A DNA stretch of 64,000 nt from positions 145,330-209,329 of the forward strand of contig NZ_JAINFJ010000002.1 of NCBI RefSeq assembly GCF_019966595.1. Reading direction: 5' to 3'. This DNA comes from Oricola indica (GTDB taxonomy: Bacteria > Pseudomonadota > Alphaproteobacteria > Rhizobiales > Rhizobiaceae). The notes beneath the pieces were generated by a model. The model saw only the letters and a program-made list of their open reading frames with translations. It did no database searches and had not been told where the DNA came from. Below, in pieces: positions 19,532 to 28,762 of this stretch (position 1 is its first letter; each line of letters starts with the position of its first letter). The translations under genes and the position numbers were made by a program.

Positions 19532-20413
19532 ATGAAGCGCGTCCAGTTCTCCTCGCCATACCTGCCCTACCTGTTCCTGCTGCCGCAGATGACGGTGGTC
19601 TTCATCTTCTTCTACTGGCCGTCCGTACAGGCGATCCAGTCGTCCTTCTATCTTGAGGACCCGTTCGGTTTCGGCGCGACCTTCGTCGGTTTCGACAACT
19701 ATCTCGAGGCGTTCAAATCCAGCCACTATCAACAGATCGCCCGTTTCACCGTGGTCTTCACGATCCTTGTGACGGTTTTCTCGCTGTCGATCGGATTGCT
19801 GCTGGCCACGACCGCCGACACGGTCATTCGCGGATCGGGGCCCTACAAGACGCTCCTGATCTGCGTCTACGCGATCGCGCCACCGGTGGCCGGCCTGATC
19901 GGCATGATGTTCTTCGACCAGCATATCGGCCCCTTCGTCACCATGGCCGCCTGGTTCGGATGGGACATGAAAGTCGGCATCGACTATGTCGACACGGCAT
20001 TCGCGATGATCGTCGTCGCCGTCTGGAAACAGATCCCCTACAATTTCATTTTCTTCCTGTCCGGATTGCAGGGCATCCCTGTCTCCGTGCGCGAGGCCGC
20101 CGCGATCGACAACCGCTCGCGTCTCGGCCGATTTCGGACAGTGACCCTGCCGCTGCTGGCGCCGACTGCGTTCTTCCTTCTGATCATCAACATGACCTAT
20201 TCGCTGTTCGACACGTTCGGCATCATCGATGTGATCGTGAAGGACAAGGCGGCCAACAACCCGATCACGCTCGTCTACAAGGTCTACATGGACGGCTTCC
20301 GCGGCAACGACATCGGCGGCTCGGCCGCCCAGTCCGTCATCCTGATGCTGATCGTCCTGCTTCTCACCGTTTTCCAGTTCCGCTTCATCGAGCGGCGCGT
20401 CCACTACAATTGA
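19532..20413 (+). CDS. ugpA: sn-glycerol-3-phosphate ABC transporter permease UgpA
   Basis: A 293-residue inner-membrane permease with about six hydrophobic segments. It carries the binding-protein-dependent transport (EAA-type) loop near residue 190 (VSVREAAAIDNRSRLGRF), which contacts UgpC. It starts 70 bases after ugpB and pairs with UgpE to form the channel. Confidence 0.94.
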   Translation: MKRVQFSSPYLPYLFLLPQMTVVFIFFYWPSVQAIQSSFYLEDPFGFGATFVGFDNYLEAFKSSHYQQIARFTVVFTILVTVFSLSIGLLLATTADTVIRGSGPYKTLLICVYAIAPPVAGLIGMMFFDQHIGPFVTMAAWFGWDMKVGIDYVDTAFAMIVVAVWKQIPYNFIFFLSGLQGIPVSVREAAAIDNRSRLGRFRTVTLPLLAPTAFFLLIINMTYSLFDTFGIIDVIVKDKAANNPITLVYKVYMDGFRGNDIGGSAAQSVILMLIVLLLTVFQFRFIERRVHYN

Positions 20414-20423
20414 GGGCCTGATC

Positions 20424-21266
20424 ATGCACAAGACAAAGGTCGTGGACCACCTGATCCTGCTCTTCGGCGTCTTCATAATGATGGCGCCCGTGGTGGTGGC
20501 CTTCATGACATCGACGCACGACGCACTCGATGTCCATCTGCACGGGCTGCAGGTGACCTGGGGCGGCCATTTCACCGACACCTATCACGAGATGCTGACG
20601 AAAAAGGGCGGCTTCACAGGCGAGGTCACCGGCGCGCGCATGGTCATGAATTCCTTCATCCTCGGCGTCGGCTTCGCCGTCGGCAAGATCGTGCTGTCGA
20701 TGCTGGCCGCCTACGCGATCGTGTATTTTCGCTTCCGCATGGGAGTGATCTTCTTCTGGATGATCTTCACCACGCTGCTGCTGCCGCTGGAAGTGCGTAT
20801 CCTGCCCTCCTACGACGTGATGACCAAGCTCGGCCTCGTCAACACCTATACCGGGCTGATCGTGCCGCTTCTGGCGTCGGCCACGGGAACTTTCTTCTTC
20901 CGCCAGTTCTTCAAGTCCGTGCCCGACGAATTGCTGGAGGCGGCGCGCATCGACGGCGCCGGGCCGTTCAAGTTCTTCATCGACATCCTGGTCCCGCTCT
21001 CCAAGACGATGATCGCGGCGATCTTTATCATCATGTTCGTCTATGGCTGGAACCAGTATCTCTGGCCGATGCTGATGACCAACGAGGAGAGCTTCTACAC
21101 GCTCGTGCGCGGCATCAAGCAGATCCTGCTCGTCTGGGTCGGCAGCCAGATCCCCGAGTACAACCAGGCATTCGCGCTCGCGATCCTCGCGATGCTGCCA
21201 CCGGTTCTGATCGTCGTGATCTTCCAGAGCTGGTTCATCAAGGGCCTGACCGAAAGCGACAAGTGA
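20424..21266 (+). CDS. ugpE: sn-glycerol-3-phosphate ABC transporter permease UgpE
   Basis: A 280-residue permease with about six membrane segments and the EAA-type loop ([19 protein letters not shown], about residue 170-190). It starts 10 bases after ugpA. With UgpA it forms the membrane domain of the glycerol-3-phosphate importer. Confidence 0.94.
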   Translation: MHKTKVVDHLILLFGVFIMMAPVVVAFMTSTHDALDVHLHGLQVTWGGHFTDTYHEMLTKKGGFTGEVTGARMVMNSFILGVGFAVGKIVLSMLAAYAIVYFRFRMGVIFFWMIFTTLLLPLEVRILPSYDVMTKLGLVNTYTGLIVPLLASATGTFFFRQFFKSVPDELLEAARIDGAGPFKFFIDILVPLSKTMIAAIFIIMFVYGWNQYLWPMLMTNEESFYTLVRGIKQILLVWVGSQIPEYNQAFALAILAMLPPVLIVVIFQSWFIKGLTESDK

Positions 21267-21276
21267 GACCGAAGAC

Positions 21277-22329
21277 ATGGCGCAAGTCACCATCGAGAAT
21301 GTGAGCAAATCCTATGCCGGCGACGTGCGAGCGGTGAACTCCGTCTCCATCGCCATCGAGGACGGCGAGTTCATCGTCCTTGTCGGCCCGTCGGGCTGTG
21401 GCAAATCCACACTGCTGCGCATGGTGGCCGGGCTGGAGAGCGTCACCGAGGGCACGATCCGGATCGGCGAGCGGACCGTCAACGAGGTGGAACCGGCCGA
21501 GCGCGACATCGCCATGGTTTTCCAGAACTATGCCCTCTACCCGCACATGACGGTGCGCCAGAACCTCGCCTACGGGCTGAAGAACCGCGGCACCCCCAAG
21601 GCCGAAATCGACAAGCGCGTCGCGGAAGCCTCCAGGATCCTCGAACTCGACCAGTATCTCGACCGCAAGCCGCGGCAACTATCGGGCGGGCAGCGCCAGC
21701 GAGTCGCCATGGGCCGCGCCATCGTGCGCGAGCCGGCCGCCTTCCTGTTCGACGAGCCGCTGTCCAATCTCGACGCCAAGTTGCGTGTCCAGATGCGCGG
21801 CGAGATCAAGCAGTTGCAACGGCGTCTCGCCACGACATCGATCTACGTCACGCATGATCAGCTCGAAGCCATGACGATGGCCGACCGCATCGTCGTTCTC
21901 AATGGCGGCCATGTCGAACAGATCGGCACGCCGCTCGAGGTCTATCGCGCACCGCAGTCGGCCTTCGTCGCAAGCTTCATCGGCTCTCCCGCAATGAACC
22001 TGATCGCGGCGCGCGGCGAAGGCGGCCGTCTCGTCATCGGGGACCAGACGGTCACGATGAACGGCGCCGAGGTGCCGAACGGACCTCTGACGCTGGGCGT
22101 CCGTGCCGAGGACATGGCCCTTGCTTCCGGCAATGGGGACGGTCACGTCGAAATGGCGATCGACTATGTCGAGGAGCTCGGCGCAAGCCGGCTCGTGCAT
22201 GGCCGGCTGACCGATGAGCGGCTTGCGCTATCGCTGCCGTCCGGCGCGCCCCTGTCGGACCGGCTGTCCATCACCCTCGATCCCCACCGTCTGCACCTGT
22301 TCGATCCGGATTCCGGCCGGCGGATCTGA
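21277..22329 (+). CDS. ugpC: sn-glycerol-3-phosphate ABC transporter ATP-binding protein UgpC
   Basis: A 350-residue ABC ATPase of the sugar/glycerol-phosphate class: Walker [10 protein letters not shown] (about residue 37), Q-loop ([10 protein letters not shown]), signature [19 protein letters not shown], Walker B FLFDEP and the switch His ([12 protein letters not shown]). A C-terminal TOBE-like regulatory region follows. It starts 10 bases after ugpE and ends the operon before a palindromic terminator. In E. coli UgpC also has a role in phosphate-dependent control of transport. Confidence 0.95.
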   Translation: MAQVTIENVSKSYAGDVRAVNSVSIAIEDGEFIVLVGPSGCGKSTLLRMVAGLESVTEGTIRIGERTVNEVEPAERDIAMVFQNYALYPHMTVRQNLAYGLKNRGTPKAEIDKRVAEASRILELDQYLDRKPRQLSGGQRQRVAMGRAIVREPAAFLFDEPLSNLDAKLRVQMRGEIKQLQRRLATTSIYVTHDQLEAMTMADRIVVLNGGHVEQIGTPLEVYRAPQSAFVASFIGSPAMNLIAARGEGGRLVIGDQTVTMNGAEVPNGPLTLGVRAEDMALASGNGDGHVEMAIDYVEELGASRLVHGRLTDERLALSLPSGAPLSDRLSITLDPHRLHLFDPDSGRRI

Positions 22330-22341
22330 GGCCGAGCAAAT

Positions 22342-22365
22342 ACGGCCGGTGCATGCACCGGCCGT
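22342..22365. terminator. bidirectional terminator between ugpC and dsrE-like gene
   Basis: A perfect 24-base palindrome (ACGGCCGGTGCA and its complement) between convergent genes, followed by GTTTC on the plus strand. The U-tract is short, but the position fits. Confidence 0.7.
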
Positions 22366-22386
22366 GTTTCACTCCATCCATGCCGA

Positions 22387-22851
22387 TCATGGCTTGATGT
22401 AGGTGTAGCCCATCATCTGAAGGCGGCTCAGTTCGGCCACGCCTGACGGCACGATATCGTCCTCGAACACTTCGAACAGGTCGTTGTGATAGTCGATATT
22501 GCGGCCGACCAGCGTGTTGTTACAGACATTGAACGCCACGTTCTGGGTCTTGAGGCTGGTGACGTCCATCTGCAGCTTGTCATTGGACTGGGCGCTCTTG
22601 AGGAGCCCGACACCATTGCCGTGCAGCACGACCTTGATTTCCATATTGTCCTTGCCGACCGCGTTGATGTGGTTCTGGATATTGCGCAGCGCACCGCGAT
22701 AGGCCTTGTCGCCATCGCCGCCATTGTAATTGATATGGTAGACGACCTTCTGCTTGCCGTAGCGCTCATTGGCAGCGGATGCGCCGGTCAGCGCGGTCGC
22801 GACAAAGGCGATGGACGCGAAAATCGCGATGAATTTCGTGAGCAGTTTCAT
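22387..22851 (-). CDS. secreted DsrE/DsrF-like protein
   Basis: A 154-residue protein with an N-terminal signal sequence (MKLLTKFIAIFASIAFVATA) and a DsrE-like fold (KVVYHINYNGG, LHGNGVGLL, then a Cys in AFNVCNNTL where the family has its conserved thiol). Cytoplasmic DsrE-family proteins carry sulfur as a persulfide; the role of exported members is less clear. The ATG at 22849-22851 has GGAGG 8 bases upstream. It shares orientation with the downstream PhnD/LuxR regulator (its gene lies 127 bases upstream), and a SulP transporter is divergent beyond that. Confidence 0.82.
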   Translation of the reverse strand: MKLLTKFIAIFASIAFVATALTGASAANERYGKQKVVYHINYNGGDGDKAYRGALRNIQNHINAVGKDNMEIKVVLHGNGVGLLKSAQSNDKLQMDVTSLKTQNVAFNVCNNTLVGRNIDYHNDLFEVFEDDIVPSGVAELSRLQMMGYTYIKP

Positions 22852-22978
22852 GGGGTAATCCTCCCGGTTGCAGACACCGCATCCTCCATGCGGCAATGCC
22901 GGAATGTTCCCAGCGGAAGGCCACGAAAACCAGCTGGGCGGACCCTCTGAATAGCCTGGGGTATACCCTGGGAAAGGC

Positions 22979-24217
22979 TCACGCAGCCAGCGCGCCGCCT
23001 GCCTTTCTGACGAGTTCGGCCATGTTCGCGGCCTCGTATTTGCGCATCAGATGCCCGCGATGGAACTCGACCGTTTTCGGGCTGATTCCGAGGTCGCGGG
23101 CGATCTCCTTGGTCGTTTTGCCCGCTCCGACCAACTGCAGGATTTCATGTTCGCGCGGCGTCAGGCGCACCTTCGCTCCCGGTGCCTGTGCCGGGTCCGT
23201 CTGCGCGGGTGACGCGTGGCGGCCTCGCCAGTAAATCAGCATCGCGACCACGATCGGTACGCCGCCCGCGGCCGCCGCCAGGAAGCCGGAGAGCGCGACC
23301 ATCGGCGTATCCTCGCCGGGTTTCGCCGCGTCCACCGTCTGAAGGAGGGTGCGCACGGTCACGTCGGAGGGCACGGTCGTCCAACCGCCGTAACCGCCGG
23401 CTTCCACAGCCGGATGATCGCCGTCCAGCCGCAGCAAAGCGATCGCAATGGCGCGGCGCTCCGTCTCGGGAACGGACGCCGTGGAGGCCAGAATCCATTC
23501 CGGCATCAGTTCGGTGGAGAGAGCCGGTTCGAAACCCGGCACCCGCAACGGGTTGAGGATGCGCAGCTGGTATGCCTCGACCTTGCCCGCATTGACGGCG
23601 GCTTCCAGCAGGCCGGTACGCACCGTGCCGGCATCGACGGCGCCGTCGACCACCGCCTCGATGACACCGTCATGCGGAAAGCCGAGAAACACGATGGAGT
23701 CGAGATCGCGCCACGGATTGATTTCGTTGCGCACCAGCGTCGCCGCCGCCACCTCGAAACCGCCAAAGGCGTCGGGCGCGATGGCGGCGAGCCGCCTGCC
23801 CTTGAGATCGGCAAGCGTCCTGATTTCCTCATTGTCGGAGCGTACGAAAATCACCGCGCCGAAACGGTTGCCCGTCTGCGGGACATCCTCCCGGTCGGAA
23901 CGCAGGCTCACCATCGGAAACAGGCGCGCCTGTTCGACCATCCTGTAGAGATGGCCGGGATTGGTGAAGAGGTAGTCGATCTCGCCACGCGCAAGCGCCG
24001 AGCGCACACCGTCGAGCGACAAAGGCACCACCGTGAAATCGGCGCCCGGCACGGCGGTTTCCACCGCGTCGAATGTCGGCTGCCAGCGCGCGATCGCCGC
24101 TTCGTCGCCGCGATAGGCAAGAATGCCGACTTTTCTGGTCACGCGATCACCGTCGCCTTCGGCCGCGACCGCACAGCCGGCAAGGGCGAGCAGGATCGCC
24201 AACGCCAGTCTCATCAT
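22979..24217 (-). CDS. membrane one-component regulator: PhnD-like sensor, TM segment, LuxR HTH
   Basis: A 412-residue protein. Residues 1-20 are a signal sequence with a lipobox-like LAGC. Residues about 25-285 form a PhnD-like (phosphate/phosphonate-binding) periplasmic domain (VGILAYRGDE, then YLFTNPGHLYRM, FGAVIFVRSD and AAIAPDAFGGFEVA). A hydrophobic segment lies at about 305-325 (LSGFLAAAAGGVPIVVAMLI). Residues about 352-407 are a LuxR/FixJ-type helix-turn-helix (LTPREHEILQLVGAGKTTKE, SPKTVEFHRGHLMRKY). There is no kinase or receiver domain, so binding outside may control DNA binding inside directly. TtrS sensor kinases use a similar domain. The start is the first ATG of a pair at 24212-24217, with GGAGG upstream. 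It is divergent from a SulP transporter. Confidence 0.85.
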   Translation of the reverse strand: MMRLALAILLALAGCAVAAEGDGDRVTRKVGILAYRGDEAAIARWQPTFDAVETAVPGADFTVVPLSLDGVRSALARGEIDYLFTNPGHLYRMVEQARLFPMVSLRSDREDVPQTGNRFGAVIFVRSDNEEIRTLADLKGRRLAAIAPDAFGGFEVAAATLVRNEINPWRDLDSIVFLGFPHDGVIEAVVDGAVDAGTVRTGLLEAAVNAGKVEAYQLRILNPLRVPGFEPALSTELMPEWILASTASVPETERRAIAIALLRLDGDHPAVEAGGYGGWTTVPSDVTVRTLLQTVDAAKPGEDTPMVALSGFLAAAAGGVPIVVAMLIYWRGRHASPAQTDPAQAPGAKVRLTPREHEILQLVGAGKTTKEIARDLGISPKTVEFHRGHLMRKYEAANMAELVRKAGGALAA

Positions 24218-24381
24218 GGAATTGCATTTCCTCCCGCCCGGGATTTTGCGCGGGGCCGGCGATCTTGTCCAGCAAAAGGACACGGAGGCCCCGCGGCATG
24301 GCTCATATGTGCCTCCGATATTGCTATGCAGCATCAAATCGGTTCAAAAGGGCCAGATCCAGAAACGGGAACCGATTTTAC

Positions 24382-25992
24382 ATGACACGAGCGACGCTTG
24401 CCGCGCTCGCTGGCCGCCTCCCCTTTGGCGGTCGCGATCCGGGCGCCTTTGCCCCTTTCACTCCGATGACGATCAAAACGGAACTGCTGTCCGGCCTCAC
24501 CGTGGCGCTTGCGCTGGTGCCCGAGGCGGTGGCCTTTGCCTTCGTCGCCGGCGTGCATCCGCTGGTCGGCCTCTACGCCGCCTTCATCGTCGGCCTGATC
24601 ACCTCCATTTTCGGCGGTCGGCCCGGCATGATCTCGGGCGCGACCGGTGCGCTTGCCGTGGTGATGGTCTCGCTCGTCGCCTCGCATGGCGTCGAATATC
24701 TGTTCGCCACCGTCGTGCTGATGGGAATCCTGCAGGTGCTGGCTGGCGTCTTCCACCTCGGCAAGTTCATTCGCCTCGTGCCGCATCCGGTGATGCTTGG
24801 TTTCGTCAACGGCCTCGCCATCGTCATCTTCCTGGCGCAGCTCACCCAGTTCAAGGTCCATGCGCCTGACGGCTCGCTGCAATGGATGACCGGCTGGCCG
24901 CTCGTCACCATGCTTGGCCTCGTCGCCGCCACCATGGCGATCATCTGGGCCATGCCGAAACTCACCAATGCCATTCCCGCGCCGCTCGCCGGCATCGGCG
25001 TCATCGCGGCGGTGGTCATCGTATTCGGCATCGATGTTCCGCGCGTCGGCGACCTTGCGTCGATCGAGGGCGGGCTGCCCACCTTCCATCTGCCGACCGT
25101 GCCTCTGACATTCGAAACGCTCGAAATCATCGTCCCCTATGCGGTGATCCTCGCCGCCATCGGCCTGATCGAGAGCCTGCTGACGTTGAACCTCGTCGGC
25201 GAGATCACCGGCCAGCGCGGCGGTGCGTCGAAGGAATGCATCGCGCAGGGCACGGCCAATGTCGTGACCGGCTTTTTCGGTGGCATGGGCGGCTGTGCGA
25301 TGATCGGCCAGTCGATGATCAACGTGAAATCGGGCGGCCGCTTCCGCCTCTCCGGCTTGTCGGCGGCGCTGTTCCTGCTCGCCTTCATCCTCGTCGCCTC
25401 GCCGCTGATCGAACAGATCCCGCTCGCCGCGCTCGTCGGCGTCATGTTCATGGTCGTCATCGGCACCTTCGCCTGGCAGACACTGAAGATCATGCGCCGC
25501 ATTCCGCTCACCGACGCGATGGTCATCGTGCTGGTGACGGTCGTTACCGTCGTCAGCGACCTTGCGGTCGCGGTCGTCGTCGGCGTGATCGTCTCGGCGC
25601 TGGCATACGCCTGGAACAACGCCAAGCGCATCCACGCCAGGTCCCATGTCACGCCGGAAGGCGCGAAGGTCTACCAGATCGAGGGGCCGCTTTTCTTCGG
25701 TTCGACCGATGGCTTCGCGGAGATATTCGACCCGGCCGCCGACCCGCAGACGGTGATGATCGATTTCATGAACAGCCGCGTCGTCGACCAGTCGGCGCTG
25801 CAGGCGATCGAGGATCTCGCGGCAAAATACGAGGCGCAGGGCAAGAAGCTCGTCTTGCGCCATCTGTCGCATGACTGCCACCGCCTCTTGAACCGCGCCG
25901 GCCAGCTGATCGTCGATTCCGACGACGATCCGGAATACGGGATCGCGGTCAATTATTCGGTGAAGACCGGCGCCTTCGGCGGCGGTCACTGA
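24382..25992 (+). CDS. SulP-family anion transporter with STAS domain
   Basis: A 536-residue SLC26/SulP transporter with about 10-12 hydrophobic segments. The family signature region is near the N-terminus (VALALVPEAVAFAFVAGVHP), and SGATGALAVVM follows. A C-terminal STAS domain (from about residue 425; VMIDFMNSRVVDQSALQAIE) is present. Substrates in the family include sulfate and bicarbonate, so sulfate is only a guess, supported by the neighbouring DsrE-like gene. Start ATG 24382 matches the hydrophilic lead expected. Longer in-frame readings overlap the divergent regulator. Confidence 0.88.
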   Translation: MTRATLAALAGRLPFGGRDPGAFAPFTPMTIKTELLSGLTVALALVPEAVAFAFVAGVHPLVGLYAAFIVGLITSIFGGRPGMISGATGALAVVMVSLVASHGVEYLFATVVLMGILQVLAGVFHLGKFIRLVPHPVMLGFVNGLAIVIFLAQLTQFKVHAPDGSLQWMTGWPLVTMLGLVAATMAIIWAMPKLTNAIPAPLAGIGVIAAVVIVFGIDVPRVGDLASIEGGLPTFHLPTVPLTFETLEIIVPYAVILAAIGLIESLLTLNLVGEITGQRGGASKECIAQGTANVVTGFFGGMGGCAMIGQSMINVKSGGRFRLSGLSAALFLLAFILVASPLIEQIPLAALVGVMFMVVIGTFAWQTLKIMRRIPLTDAMVIVLVTVVTVVSDLAVAVVVGVIVSALAYAWNNAKRIHARSHVTPEGAKVYQIEGPLFFGSTDGFAEIFDPAADPQTVMIDFMNSRVVDQSALQAIEDLAAKYEAQGKKLVLRHLSHDCHRLLNRAGQLIVDSDDDPEYGIAVNYSVKTGAFGGGH

Positions 25993-26005
25993 CCCGCAAA
26001 TGAGA

Positions 26006-26036
26006 AAGCGGCCGCCGTCATGAGACGGCGACCGCT
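26006..26036. terminator. possible terminator between sulP and L,D-transpeptidase gene
   Basis: Imperfect inverted repeat GCGGccGCCGTC / GACGGCgacCGC between convergent stop codons; there is no clear T-run. Confidence 0.35.
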
Positions 26037-26061
26037 GCCCGCTCCCCCGCGGAAAACGGAT

Positions 26062-26811
26062 CTATTTCACGATGACCTTGGTGCCGACGCCGACGCGTGT
26101 GTAAAGGTCCATCACGTCCTCGTTGCGCATGCGGATACAGCCCGACGAGACGGCCTGACCGATGGTCCAGGGCTGGTTGGTGCCGTGGATGCGGTAGAGC
26201 GTCGAGCCGAGATAGAGAGCGCGCGCGCCGAGCGGATTGTTCGGACCGCCTTCCATGAAGACCGGCAGGATACGGCCCTTGGCCTTCTCGCGCGCGATCA
26301 TCTCGGAGGGCGGGCGCCATGACGGCCACTCCGCCTTGCGCGTGATCTTGTGCGTGCCGGCCCATTCGAAGCCAGGCTTGCCAACGCCGACGCCGTAGCG
26401 GCGCGCGGTGCCGCCATCCTGGACGAGATAGAGGAACCGGGCATTGGTATCGATGATGATCGTGCCGGGCTTCTGGCCGCCGTCATAGGAAACCTCCTGC
26501 GGCAGGTAGACCGGGTCCATGCCGCGCGGCTTGGCCGGATTGGCTGGCCGCTGGACGGCGGCGCGCTGCACGGGCCGCGTTGTCAGCTGACGGCGCGGCG
26601 CGGTCGGCTGGCGGAAGATCACCTTCTTCGCATTCGAGCGCACCGACGTTCCGGTGATCGACCGGCCGCCGAGTTGCATCACCCAGGGGGCGGCCAGATC
26701 GGGGCTCAGGACGACCGGCGGCTTGGTGCCGTATCGATCCTGCGCGGAGGCGGAAAACGCCATGGCAATGAAGGCGGCGACAAGCGCCGCGAAAAGACTT
26801 GCAGGTTTCAT
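26062..26811 (-). CDS. L,D-transpeptidase (YkuD domain)
   Basis: A 249-residue exported protein with a signal peptide (SLFAALVAAFIAMAFSASA). A Pro/Arg/Ala-rich linker follows, then a YkuD domain. The active-site signature is complete: HGTNQPWTIG, then SSGCIRMRNED with the catalytic Cys (about residue 225). These enzymes form 3-3 cross-links in peptidoglycan or attach outer-membrane proteins to it, which is typical in Hyphomicrobiales. It converges with the SulP gene and is divergent from tag. Confidence 0.92.
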   Translation of the reverse strand: MKPASLFAALVAAFIAMAFSASAQDRYGTKPPVVLSPDLAAPWVMQLGGRSITGTSVRSNAKKVIFRQPTAPRRQLTTRPVQRAAVQRPANPAKPRGMDPVYLPQEVSYDGGQKPGTIIIDTNARFLYLVQDGGTARRYGVGVGKPGFEWAGTHKITRKAEWPSWRPPSEMIAREKAKGRILPVFMEGGPNNPLGARALYLGSTLYRIHGTNQPWTIGQAVSSGCIRMRNEDVMDLYTRVGVGTKVIVK

Positions 26812-27011
26812 CCGACGTACTCTCTACTCGTTCGTCATCGATCTGCTGACACCACATTGTCAGCAGAGCTCCGGCGCAAGCATGACGCGGCGTCCCCACT
26901 CAATTATGAATCGCGGACCGATAAAAAGCGATTTGGCGGCGCAATCTGTTGTCAAGGTTACCCGGCGGTTGCGACACATGGTGAATCGGAAATGAAGACG
27001 GAAAGAACCGC

Positions 27012-27644
27012 ATGACCAGTGACGGATTGATCGAGGGACCGGACGGGCGCATCCGCTGCGCCTGGCACGGTAACCTGCCCGACTACCTCGCCTATCACGA
27101 CAATGAGTGGGGCCGGCCGGTCTCCGACGACACGCGGCTGTTCGAGAAGATCTGCCTCGAGGGCTTCCAGTCGGGGCTCTCCTGGCTGACCATCCTGCGC
27201 AAGCGCGAGAATTTCCGCGCCGGTTTCGCCGGTTTCGATTTCGAGAAGGTCGCCCGCTTCGGCGATGACGATGTCGAGCGCCTCGTTCAGGATGCCGGCA
27301 TTATCCGGCATCGCGGCAAGATCGTCTCGACGATCAACAACGCGAAACGGGCACTGGAGATGCGCGACGAATTCGGCTCGCTCGCCGCCTATTTCTGGTC
27401 GCACGAACCGCCCGCCTCCGAGCGTCCCGCCGTCGCCGACTGGGCGACGCTCAGGACGATGGGCAAGACCCCGACATCGACCGCGATCTCGAAAGACCTG
27501 AAAAAGCGCGGCTGGAGCTTCGTCGGCCCGACGACGGTCTACGCCTTCATGCAGGCGATGGGGCTCGTCAACGACCATGTCGAGGGATGCTGCTGCCGCG
27601 ACGCGGTCGAGACCGCCCGCGCCGCCTTCACGAGGCCCGCGTGA
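27012..27644 (+). CDS. tag: DNA-3-methyladenine glycosylase I
   Basis: A 210-residue Tag protein: RCAWHGNLPDYLAYHDNEWG at the N-terminus, FEKICLEGFQSGLSWLTIL, and the C-terminal zinc-binding His/Cys cluster (DHVEGCCC). It removes 3-methyladenine from DNA as the first step of base excision repair. A DUF1801 gene overlaps its stop (GTGA), and the ogt-type gene follows on the other strand, forming a small alkylation-repair neighbourhood. Confidence 0.95.
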   Translation: MTSDGLIEGPDGRIRCAWHGNLPDYLAYHDNEWGRPVSDDTRLFEKICLEGFQSGLSWLTILRKRENFRAGFAGFDFEKVARFGDDDVERLVQDAGIIRHRGKIVSTINNAKRALEMRDEFGSLAAYFWSHEPPASERPAVADWATLRTMGKTPTSTAISKDLKKRGWSFVGPTTVYAFMQAMGLVNDHVEGCCCRDAVETARAAFTRPA

Positions 27645-28009
27645 GCAAGGCCGCCGGCCGGCTCCATGACAAGTTGCGCGCGCTGATCCTGGATACGGCG
27701 CGCGAAACGCCGGGGGTCGGGGAAATCGCTGAAAGCCTGAAATGGAGCGAACCGAGCTTTTCGCCCGTCAGGCCACGCATCGGCAGTTCCGTTCGCCTCG
27801 TGGCGCGCGACGACGACACGGTGGCCATGCTGTTCATCTGCCACACCAATCTGGTCGACCGGTTCCGCGAGCTTTATCCCGACACCTTCACGTTCGAGGG
27901 CGATCGCGCACTGGTCTTTTCCGCCGACCGGGCGGTACCGGTGGCGGAGACGAAGCATTGCGTCGCCCTCGCGCTGACCTACCATCTGCGCCGGCGCAAG
28001 ACCGCCTAG
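27641..28009 (+). CDS. DUF1801 domain protein
   Basis: A 122-residue protein with the DUF1801 (YdhG-like) pattern: ESLKWSEPSF near residue 32, a central VAMLFICHTN strand and a C-terminal helix. The function is unknown. The start is GTG at 27641, overlapping the tag stop as GTGA, so translation is probably coupled to tag. It overlaps the opposed ogt-type gene by 4 bases at the stop codons. The context hints at a link with DNA repair, nothing more. Confidence 0.8.
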   Translation: MSKAAGRLHDKLRALILDTARETPGVGEIAESLKWSEPSFSPVRPRIGSSVRLVARDDDTVAMLFICHTNLVDRFRELYPDTFTFEGDRALVFSADRAVPVAETKHCVALALTYHLRRRKTA

Positions 28010-28554
28010 AGCTTGATCATGTCGAAGAGATCGGGGCCGATCGCGCCCTCGATCTTCAACAGCGTGCGCTTCGTTTCCGTGCCGCCGGGCGCGGAAAAGC
28101 CGGTCATCGCGCCGTCCGCGCCGATGACGCGGTGGCACGGGATGACGATCGGAAACGGGTTGCCGCCGAGCGCCTGGCCGACACGGCGCGACAGCGAGAT
28201 GTCGCCGAGATCGAGCGCCAGCTGGCCATAGGTCCGCGTGTCGCCGGGTTTGATCGCCGCTGTCAGCCGATAGACCTCGCGCTCGAACGCGCCGACGCCG
28301 GTCATGTCGAGTGGCGCGCCGTCGAAATCCGGGCTGCCGCCATCGGCGAGCGCGCGGATGCCCTCCACGATCCGGGCGACGGGTTCCGGCGCGGCATCCG
28401 TCTCCGGCGCGCCGGGCACGCGGCGTCGCAGACGCGCCAGCGTGGCGACGTCACTCGCCTCCGGAAAACTGACCGCGCGTATGCCGGTCTCCCCCCAGGC
28501 GATCCCGCACCGCCCGATGGCCGTCTCGAACAGCATGACACTGGTGTGGCTCAT
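28006..28554 (-). CDS. ogt: methylated-DNA--[protein]-cysteine S-methyltransferase
   Basis: A 182-residue O6-alkylguanine-DNA alkyltransferase. The C-terminal half carries the active-site IPCHRVIGADG (Cys near residue 148) and the DNA-binding helix (GQALGGNPFP), plus the RTYGQLA segment. The protein repairs O6-alkylguanine by moving the alkyl group to its own Cys. The ATG at 28552-28554 is chosen because GAAGGGA lies directly upstream. The symbol ogt is by family; an Ada-type N-domain is absent. Confidence 0.9.
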   Translation of the reverse strand: MSHTSVMLFETAIGRCGIAWGETGIRAVSFPEASDVATLARLRRRVPGAPETDAAPEPVARIVEGIRALADGGSPDFDGAPLDMTGVGAFEREVYRLTAAIKPGDTRTYGQLALDLGDISLSRRVGQALGGNPFPIVIPCHRVIGADGAMTGFSAPGGTETKRTLLKIEGAIGPDLFDMIKL

Positions 28555-28762
28555 TCCCTTCTCTCCGCAGGCAGAGCAAGCCGACATGAACACGCCCTGG
28601 TTGTCGGAATCAGCGTCTCGGTTGCATCGACCGTCACGTAACCCGGGTGGGAAAATACTTCATCAGGAAGAAAGTTTAACAAGGGACATGAAACCGCACC
28701 CGTTTTCTTACATTATATAGTGGAGGGACGAATCCGGGCCACGCGCCCAAAGGAGAAAGACA

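Noticed and set aside
24334..25989. 551-codon open frame opposite the SulP gene
   Set aside because: His/Asp/Arg-rich antisense translation of a GC-rich membrane gene; SulP and STAS motifs are on the plus strand.
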